Notes under the pieces: model-generated | The model's input: only the letters and a program-made list of their open reading frames with translations | Told to the model about the DNA's origin: nothing | The model's database searches: none | Position numbers and translations under genes: made by a program | DNA from: Haplosporangium gracile | Taxonomy: Eukaryota; Mortierellomycota; Mortierellomycetes; Mortierellales; Mortierellaceae | Assembly: GCA_015499985.1 (NCBI GenBank) | Contig: JAAAUF010000890.1 | Location: 1 to 16,807 of the forward strand | Direction of reading: 5' to 3' | Length of the DNA stretch: 16,807 nt | Shown here: positions 7,195 to 14,539 of the stretch, piece by piece | Numbering within the stretch: position 1 is the stretch's first letter | Layout: each line of letters opens with the position of its first letter

Positions 7195-9084
7195 ATGCCG
7201 CCAAGGAAACAGCAAGGCCCGCATATTTAACACATTCCTGAACTATCCCTCTACACCTGCATCCGCGTCTCAAAAATATGGCACAACGCCCTCCTCCCCC
7301 TTCTCTACCACTCCCTTAACGACAATACCTGTGGCTGGCCCCAGATCTTCACCCACCTTCTCCCCGGCAGACGACGGTACCCGGGTGACTGGACTGAGGA
7401 TTTCATTTGTGCCATTTTTCATAAGCATGGTGGCCTGATCCGACACTTGACTATCCGGTGGGCACTCTTCAGTAATGCCGTCTCTGTTGCCAGTTCTGAG
7501 GATGACGGGAGCTGTACACAGCTGCAGTCGTTGGAGGTCTTTGGAGCCAGTCGGGCGGTGAGGCTCTTGGAGCAGACTTGTTTTACGAATTATAGGAACC
7601 GGGACAAGTCGATTTGGGATAAAGTTGAGTCGTTGTTGACGCCCTTGTTTGCGGATCCGTTTAAGCCCATCATCCATACGGCGCTGGAGTGGCGTCAACA
7701 GGATTGGATTACCTTCCAACGGTTCTGGATGCTTGTGTTCAACAAACTGTGCGACTCTACAGAGACTTCGATTGGATGTGTCGATAAGATGAAATGAAGG
7801 ATTTGGCAGAGGAGTTTTATGACATCCTGGCGTCCTGTCCTCAGTTGAGATACCTTGAGAACTGTTACCAGCCTTTGGATTTGGAACACCTTCTGGACAA
7901 AATGCAGCAGCTGCACCATTTCGTCGACCATTGCGTTCTGTTGAATAAAGGTGTTCTCTCAAGACCCATGCTTCAACTCCAAACTCTCCACTTGAAGGCA
8001 TAGCTCTCGACACACAGCCTCTTCCTTCTCCTCAAGCACCTTCCCAACCTCAAGCACCTTCCCAACCTCGAGCAACTCTATATCGACTGGAAGTTTGTCG
8101 ACTTTTCCCAATGCCTTGGATCGATCATGGACGATACAAAAAGTCGACTGACAGTACTTTCATTTCTTATCTCACTCTTCCGAAAGCGCTTACGAGTACA
8201 TCGCCACCTCCATCCTGCCCTGGTGGACTCACCTCAAAGAACTGACACTATCCCACTTGGGTCCTTGTACAGCGTCTGCCATCCCCATCCACTGCCGGGC
8301 TTTTGAATCCTTCAAACAATTCTTCCTCTCCTTGCCCATCCACCCACACTACCACATGAACATCACGAAAACCATCGCTTTCCTCCTTGAAGCATGTTCG
8401 AACCTGAAATCCATCGGCGCCATCCAACACATCCTCCAAGCCGACTACCTCCTCAGCTATCTCCCAAGATGGCCCTGCACAGGAACCCTCGAAACCCTCC
8501 GCTGCCAGATCAGAGGCATCTCCCGCCTGGCCGACGCAGACCAAGAAATCTCTTATCACCAGGCACTCGTCAACTTTATGATCGACCAACCCCTCACACC
8601 GTACCAAGAAGCGGCCCGAGACATCTATGAACTCGGTCATGTCGTCCAACAACCTGTCCTCTTTGTCCGCCTGGCCCAATTGACAAACCTCAAAGTCTTG
8701 GATTTAGGCATAGAGTACCGAAAGATCAACGCAGGATTCGAGAGGAACCCATCTTACTACAAAGTGGGTGCGAAACGATACGTCGACTATGGAGAGGCAC
8801 TCCCCAATACTCTCGAACTCACACTCGCTTCAGGATTAGGAGAATTGAAAACGTTAAAAAAGCTGGAAGTGTTTGGCTTTGAAGGGTGTAATCATAGGAT
8901 AGGATAAGAGGAGTTGGAATGGGTGGTGGAGGTGTGGCCGAGACTGAAGAAGATGAGGGTGTTGCAGCCAGTGAAGTTGTATTGTCTGGAGAGGGATATC
9001 TTGACTGAACGGTTGAATTGATATATGAGAAAGTTGGAGCCTGATATCAAGCATCGGCGGTATCCTCATGCAACCATCAAATAA
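7195..9084 (+). pseudogene. F-box/LRR pseudogene, third and most diverged copy
   Basis: An ATG at 7195 in an AACAACAATGCC context opens a frame that stops after 11 codons (TAA 7228-7230). The frame then continues open to 7797 with F-box-like text (LYTCIRVSKIWHNALLPLLY). Downstream, homology jumps frame near 7755. Stops occur at 7785-7787 and about 8000, and the frame jumps again near 8165. From about 8170 the reading follows the intact neighbour: ETLRCQIRGISRL, LTNLKVLDLGIEYR, and FGFEGCNHRIG interrupted by TAA at 8905-8907. A further TGA lies at 9019-9021 before the old terminal stop at 9082-9084. The amino-terminal half is much less like copies 1 and 2 than the carboxy-terminal half, so this is an older duplicate or a different subfamily. 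Several of the breaks could in principle be hidden introns, but no convincing splice borders were seen at them. Confidence 0.82.
8031..8066 (+). repeat. Exact 18-bp tandem duplication inside the third F-box copy
   Basis: CTCAAGCACCTTCCCAAC occurs twice back to back. It encodes LKHLPN twice and so duplicates part of one leucine-rich unit without changing the frame. Confidence 0.9.
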
Positions 9085-9085
9085 A
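9080..9085 (+). terminator. Polyadenylation signal overlapping the old stop of the third F-box copy
   Basis: AATAAA contains the TAA (9082-9084) that ends the residual C-terminal frame. The remaining 9086-9331, between this copy and the convergent ALG1 gene, is AT-rich with a short CA-rich stretch near 9170-9184. No gene is seen in it. Confidence 0.45.
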
Positions 9086-9331
9086 TGGATGCTGGTTATT
9101 TTTCCCAAATGAAGAGATGGGTGGGAAGATATCGTTAATGTACGATGCCCGCCTGCATCTATGTATCAATACACACACATACACTCTGAGCAGATGTAAA
9201 AAATAATGAAAAATAATATTATGAAAAAAAGTGTGTATCTACATTGCTCCATCCCCACAAATCCCTTCTCACGTATCAAAAATGTAACACATCCTTCCCC
9301 CAACCATCCAGTGACAACTTTACTTGTCGAC

Positions 9332-11881
9332 CTAGTCGTCCAACAACTGATCGTCATCCTCAAGGTCATCCTCCAAAGGAGCAGCAATATCCTGAGAGTT
9401 GAGGGCATAAACAGGCTGCTCGGCAAACATCTGCGAATCTGCCCAGGTCTTATCCAAGTTTCTCAACAATGGCAACAACATCTCGTTCCAGTTCTCGCTC
9501 CAGCGCGTCAACTGGAATGAGTTCCTCAACACATGTCGCATGCCCTCTAATTGAGTGTGGGTCTCGGGCTTGTCGAGAGGGAAGTTTTTGAAGAGGTGAG
9601 CAAACTGCGACTTCAGCTCTCCAGCATTCTCAAAGACGAGGCCATTGGATTTGGCGACAACGAGTTCTGAAAGGGTCGGGTACTTGTATGCGCAGACGGG
9701 GAGCGCACATCCAAACATGTCGACCACCTTCATGGGCAGATCCACCCCAGATGTCGACGTGTGTAATGACACACCCAAATCCGCGGAGCCTGAAAAAAGA
9801 CGTGGAATGGAGAAGAAAAAAAAAGAAATGAATCCCAGTTAGGCACACCAATAGCATCTCCCAGCAGAATCATAACACACTCTTGATCGCAGCCAGGACA
9901 TCAGAAACCAGACGTGCGAAAATAAAAATAAGATTTAAAAAAAAAAACGGCAGAATAGCGCCATTGAAAAAGTACATACCGAGTAAAAGAGGATAGTCCT
10001 CCGCAGAGAGCCAGGTGGTGATAAAGGCGACGTTCTCCAGGTCCATCTTACTAATTACCTCCTCATAGTGCTGCTTGAGAGGTCCCTTTCCAGTGATCAC
10101 AAACAAAAGCTTGCGGTAGATCGAGCCAGCCTTGTTGCCATTCTCCAGCTTGGCCAAGTCGTCGTACTGCTTGGCAGCGTCCAGCAAGATCTGAAAGTCC
10201 TCATCGGCAGTCCAGCTGGTGCTCGAGATGATCAATACGGGGCGGTCGGCACGGAAGGTTGCAGGTCCAGAGGCAGTCTTCTTTTCGGTCAACAACGTCT
10301 GGTTGGCTCCAATCGCGGGCAAAAAGTTACTGTTCAATGTCTGCTTCTTGACCAACGTCTCCAACTTCAACTCCTCGTGGAACTGTTCGAATTAATTGTT
10401 GCAAAAGGGTGTGTGAGGGATATTATAATTTAGGAAACCTGAATTCTTTCTTCTGATTTCACTTTCCCATCGTTCTCTCTTCGCTCGAAAGAGAAGTGAT
10501 TTGTTTCCTGTCCTGTATTCTTTCCTTCCTTCAATGTCACTCTCTCACAGGTCATTCCCCACGAAAAGGAAGTGGTTTTTGAGCGTCCTGCTTGCCCTCT
10601 CCTTCGTTTTCATTCTCTCCCTCAATTCATTTTCACTTAAAAACCAAAAAGGGTTTCAAGAAGCAATTCAACATAAACAGATCAACTTACGTTGTGGACT
10701 TCGTCGACAGTCAACTGACGGAAATGCTCAGGGGCACGATCATAAAGGGTGGTGATCTTTCCTCTCTTTTCAAACTTGTAAAGCAACTCGCGAGCCATGG
10801 CACGGCTGACGGCAATATGGATAGTAGCCTTGAATCCCCAGACTTTCTCATAAAGAGTAACGACCTTGGTGAAGATGCTGCGTTGGCCGAGGCGGTGAGC
10901 GATGACAGTTGAGCCGTAGTTGTGCCAGTCGATGATGAAGTGACGCTGCTTGAGCCAGTTGACGATCTGCATGATGTGCAGCGTCGGGATCGATGGAGGG
11001 TTCTATGTAGAAAGGCAAGTTACATGATCATATCGAGATTGATTGAATAAGTCAATCTTGGAGTATTATTATTGTTCCTTGTCAAGACTGCGGATAGTGT
11101 CCCTTGGTAGTATCGAGAAACAGGTATAGGCATCATTGTATTCGGCATTGCCAACCAGATTTGTATTATTTTGCCATGCTGAATAATTCACGGGAATATA
11201 AAAAAAAAAGATTTGCTCTCTTGACAGATACAAACAGGATAACACAGATCGAACAACAAAGAAGAAACAGGAAGCTACACAATACCTGGACGAGATAGAC
11301 CTCAGGGGCAGCAACATTGAACATGGCGACATAGAAAAGCTGGAAGGCGAGAAGGACGGCCTTGATCGGAGCAAAGAGGTAGTACAAAACGCGGGGCAAG
11401 CTCTCGGACACACGGGGAAGTTCGGTCAAGTAGTGAAAGTGGATCGAAGGGTTCGACTCCAAATCCTCTGGCAAGCGTGATCCTATTACAGTTGTTGTTG
11501 ATGGTGTGTGTGTTAATAAATATACTACTTTGCCTTCAACCACCGATCCATTTGGATCTTTGTTCCAAAAAAAAAAAGCGTGGGTATTTCAAGATCTCTT
11601 TCCAACTTACCCTTGTAACCAATGACATCGACCTTATAGCCGGCGTTCACTGCGCTCCTGGCGTGAAGGAGCATGCGGGGGCTGTGTCCAATATCGCCGA
11701 GGACGACGAGACAGAACCCTTGTTTTCCAACGGCGGAGACTTTGGGGGGTTTTGAGGCGAGGTAACCGATGAAGCGGAAGAGGACCATGAAGGCGAGTCC
11801 GACGATGATGGCGATTGAGTTTGACTTGTCATAGTTCAGGTTCTCTCGGTTGAGGTCTGAGAGGTTTTCGACGTGCTCCAT
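9332..11881 (-). CDS. ALG1: Chitobiosyldiphosphodolichol beta-mannosyltransferase (ALG1, GT33), five coding exons
   Basis: Adds the first, beta-1,4-linked mannose from GDP-mannose to GlcNAc2-PP-dolichol on the cytosolic face of the ER (EC 2.4.1.142), an essential N-glycosylation step. Coding exons on the minus strand are 11881-11611, 11482-11286, 11002-10691, 10382-9980 and 9789-9332. All introns are GT..AG (128, 283, 308 and 190 nt) and the joins keep frame, giving 546 aa. Seen in order: an N-terminal membrane segment (about 22-41), VVLGDIGHSPRM (59-70), NPPSIPT (157-163), IIDWHNYG (179-186), ITGKGPL (356-362), TWLSAEDYP (383-391) and VSLHTSTSGVDLPMK (401-415), all family hallmarks. It is longer than the human (464 aa) and yeast (449 aa) proteins. 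Part of the excess is an acidic tail ending EDDLEDDDQLLDD. It is divergent to the NuBaID gene and shares its promoter region. Confidence 0.95.
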
Positions 11882-11894
11882 CTTTGTTTGATGT

Positions 11895-11911
11895 CTGTCG
11901 ATGTGTTGTTT

Positions 11912-11967
<56 letters not shown>

Positions 11968-12064
11968 ATTGTTGTTGTTGGTTAGTTGGATAAGAGAGGA
12001 TGGAGAAAAAGGAAGAAAAGGAAGAAAAGGATTGGGAGGTCGAAAAGAAAAAAAAAGTTCTTAC
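11895..12064 (-). other. Putative 5'UTR intron of ALG1
   Basis: On the minus strand, CAG|GTAAGA (donor at 12064) is a strong splice donor. CTAAC near 11985 fits a branch site, and GACAG|ACATC (AG at 11896-11895) lies just before the ALG1 start. Between the branch site and this AG the sequence is almost only CAA/AAC and contains no other AG. An intron of 170 nt fits the gene's other introns. A cDNA would decide. The alternative is an unspliced leader. Confidence 0.4.
11912..11980 (-). repeat. CAA microsatellite upstream of ALG1
   Basis: On the plus strand: 18 pure TTG units (11912-11965), one TTA, then four TTG. On the ALG1 sense strand this is (CAA)4 TAA (CAA)18. It sits either in the unstructured mRNA leader or inside the putative 5'UTR intron. 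Confidence 0.95.
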
Positions 12065-12165
12065 CTGGGGACAGCGAAGGACAAGAAGAGGCTCAAAGTG
12101 CAGCCGGATTTGATTTTGAAGTCGATATCTCTAATTGCACACGCTGTGGGGATATCTAATTGATG

Positions 12166-12172
12166 TATAAAT
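12166..12172 (+). promoter_or_regulatory. Possible TATA box of the NuBaID gene
   Basis: TATAAAT lies 263 bp upstream of the start codon. The stretch between them holds no ATG. The sequence is AT-rich and could match by chance. Confidence 0.35.
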
Positions 12173-12350
12173 TTCTTTCCCTAATTGACAGTTGACAACG
12201 GACAATTGTCTCCTGCTCCAATCGAAGCGTCACCCTTGTCCCTGATCTCCATAAGTCCCTTGACATCCCCTTCGCTGCTTGTCTTTAGTTTCATCGCCTT
12301 AACTCGCTCACAGGATTAAACACGAACAACAAAACCAAGAAACGCGGAAA

Positions 12351-12390
12351 GGACAGGACAGGACAGGACAGGACAGGACAGGACAGGACA
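12351..12390 (+). repeat. (GGACA)8 pentanucleotide repeat in the NuBaID gene leader
   Basis: Eight exact GGACA units followed by one variant GAACA. The repeat ends 44 bp before the ATG and would be in the mRNA leader if transcription starts near the TATA at 12166. Each unit fits the DRACH consensus for mRNA adenosine methylation. Any such use is speculation. Confidence 0.95.
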
Positions 12391-12434
12391 GAACAGAAAT
12401 CAACCCAAAGTCTGACATACACACCCATCACACA

Positions 12435-14292
12435 ATGTCAACATCAACAACCAGCGAGTCAAAGAGGAAATTGGACGAATCGCTCGCCCTACTCAACTCG
12501 CTCTTTGCTCATCCCTCAAAGAAACAACAGCACTCGTCCGAGAATGACGGCATCCCTCCTGTTTCTCCACCCAAGGAAGCAACTGTCATACCTCCTGAAG
12601 CAGCAGCCCTTCTTGCCAAACAGCATGCCAGCCTCAGGAAACGCGTCTTCCTCCCGCCCCGACCTCCCGTTCTCGACAAACTATCCAAACTAACAGGCTC
12701 GCGTCCCACTCTCCAGGACTCTATTGCCGCATCAATTGCCGCCAGCGCACCCACATCACGCGCCTCCGCATTAGTGGGATCAACATCAACCACCACGGAT
12801 GAGACAACAGCGACAACAACAGAAGCAGCAGCACGGCCACAATTGAACAAACGCGTTGATTCTACAGGATCAACCAAAATGCGGTATCTCCCCTGGTCCA
12901 GAGACCAGTTCCACGAACGACTGGAGACATTCAAGCCTTCGACCTGGTTCGACAAACCCAAGCTGGTGAATGCTGTTGAGTGCGCAAAACGGGGCTGGAT
13001 CAACAAGGGTGATGACCGACTCGAGTGCTGTGGAGGATGTGGTGGCATTGTCATTGTCAGGATAGACCAGATTGAGGAAAGGCGATCCTCATCAACAGAC
13101 AACACGACACAGGATGGGAAGAACAGCCATGCTATAGATACTTCAACAGACGACCTTGGCATTGACGACGCCCTGCCCGATCTGGATCCCGAGTGTATGC
13201 TATCTGTCTTGTGAAAGTTTTGTTTGCACTGAAAGCGGCGTAGCTGTTTTCAAAGCCGACTAATTTGACTTCTGTTTTATTTGTTATTCTTCCAGCCTTA
13301 GGTCCAATGTTCCATGATATGCTCACCTCAAATCACGTAGCAGGATGTCCATGGAAGACACATCCATGCGACGGTATGTTGCCCCTACCTTTCTATAATT
13401 TCATTCAAAAGCGCATCCAATTTGGTGTAGAATGAAGCACACTTACACGCGTGTTTACCTCACACTTGACGGTCAATAGGCAACATATATAAGTTTCCAG
13501 TGCTCTCACATTCGCATGCGAGGAAAGAGTTTGTGGATCGAGCAAAGGAACTGGAAAAGATGAAAAACGACCCTCTCATCGAGACCACCCGCCACCCTCT
13601 CGTAAGTTTCGTTTTGCACGCTTTTTGTTTGTCCTTTGATCGGTGTGTTTGTTATTGTAGTCTAATCTGCGCTTGCTTCTATTCTTCACTCTATGATAGA
13701 CGGCAGATGAGGTTGAAAGGCTAACACGATTGTTTGCTGGGGACGCGGAAGCAAAGTTGCTGATTTTGTCATTGTTTGGATGGAGTGCCACTGAGTCGCC
13801 AAAGGTTCTTGCATGTGAGGCATGCCACACACGTTGCACATATATCCCAAGTTTTGGGTTCAGAAAGACGGGCGTCAGGGACGATGACGAGGATGAAGTC
13901 TCAATGGAAGAAGAAGACAACGAGGAGGTATCGTTTGATACGATCCAGGCACACAAGTGGTACTGTTACTGGGTTGATCCTGAGCACAATGAAAAGCAGC
14001 AGGTTGGGTGGAGGATCTTTTACAAGTCGCTTACTTCAGGGTCCAGTAGTGAAGTCAGTCAGAGCCAGTCACAGTCTGATCAACAGGACGCTTCGTATAC
14101 TTCCGCGGCTGCACGCATCGAGGTATATCCCTTCCTATGATCTTTTCAGATGCCAGCGTCTTTATGTTACCTATTTCACAGTCGACTAACCTTACTTATG
14201 TTATGATGCGATACATGTTCATGTTTTATTAGCCAAGTGAGGCGGTGGCGATGGTCAAGCGTATTCTCCGTGGTCAAGTCGCGAATCAATAA
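12435..14292 (+). CDS. C3HC/NuBaID zinc-finger protein (ZC3HC1/Rsm1/Pml39 family), five exons
   Basis: The family includes human ZC3HC1 (NIPA), fission yeast Rsm1 and budding yeast Pml39, which act at the nuclear pore basket and in mRNA export. Exons are 12435-13194, 13296-13373, 13480-13601, 13700-14122 and 14233-14292. Introns are 98-110 nt, all GT..AG, with CTAAT/CTAAC branch sites in most. The joined frame gives 480 aa. Two tandem BIR-like modules each carry the full NuBaID pattern C-x2-C then H-x3-C-x-W. Module 1 has C199-GG-C202 and H267-VAG-C271-P-W273. Module 2 has C359-EA-C362 and H405-KWY-C409-Y-W411. The first 145 residues are Ser/Thr/Ala/Pro-rich and probably disordered. An acidic loop (380-396) lies in module 2. 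The stop codon overlaps the poly(A) signal. The partner, probably a TPR/Mlp-type basket protein, is inferred. Confidence 0.93.
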
Positions 14293-14293
14293 A
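14288..14293 (+). terminator. Polyadenylation signal overlapping the NuBaID gene stop codon
   Basis: AATAAA with the TAA stop (14290-14292) wholly inside it. Confidence 0.5.
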
Positions 14294-14539
14294 AAGCGAG
14301 TCTACTTATAAAAGTACAACATGACTTAGTTAATTTGTGTAAACATTTGCACGTGACTTCACAGGTGCTCATTCCCATACATGTCATGACTCAACAAGTC
14401 CGCGATAACTTACTTAGAACTCAAAACCACTATCCCTTCCTGTGTAATGCAATTTTGACTTATTTTAGAGCTCAAATTTGAACTTTTCAAACCTTATATT
14501 AAGGCAAAAATACTCCCAACCTTTTTCCTTTCTCCCATC
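14293..14539. other. Convergent intergenic gap, probable site of the left end of the piggyBac element
   Basis: No gene is seen. The stretch is AT-rich and holds two TTAA tetranucleotides, at 14330-14333 and 14499-14502, the sequence piggyBac elements insert into. The second sits in the near-palindrome CCTTATATTAAGG, only about 38 bp past the transposase stop. Neither is followed by an obvious CCC-type terminal repeat. The partner end lies outside the window, so the boundary is unresolved. A CACGTG E-box lies at 14350-14355. Confidence 0.3.

Larger units (their letters stand above)
11882..12434. promoter_or_regulatory. Divergent promoter region between ALG1 and the NuBaID gene
   Basis: The two genes point away from each other across 553 bp. 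The ALG1 side holds a CAA-rich leader (TTG repeats on the plus strand) and an A/G-rich tract that is CT-rich on the minus strand. The other side holds TATAAAT at 12166-12172 followed by about 260 nt with no ATG before the start at 12435. No further gene is seen. Confidence 0.6.

Noticed and set aside
7270..8013. 247-codon open frame on the minus strand
   Set aside because: Antisense to the third F-box copy, whose homology is clear on the plus strand. Its composition is that of a mirror frame and no family is recognisable.
10383..10690. Intronic snoRNA in the long third intron of ALG1
   Set aside because: No RTGATGA/CTGA box pair was found on the sense strand. Only a weak hairpin near 10478-10498 is present.
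12509..13162. 217-codon open frame on the minus strand
   Set aside because: Antisense shadow of exon 1 of the NuBaID gene. Ser/Val-rich mirror translation with no family features.
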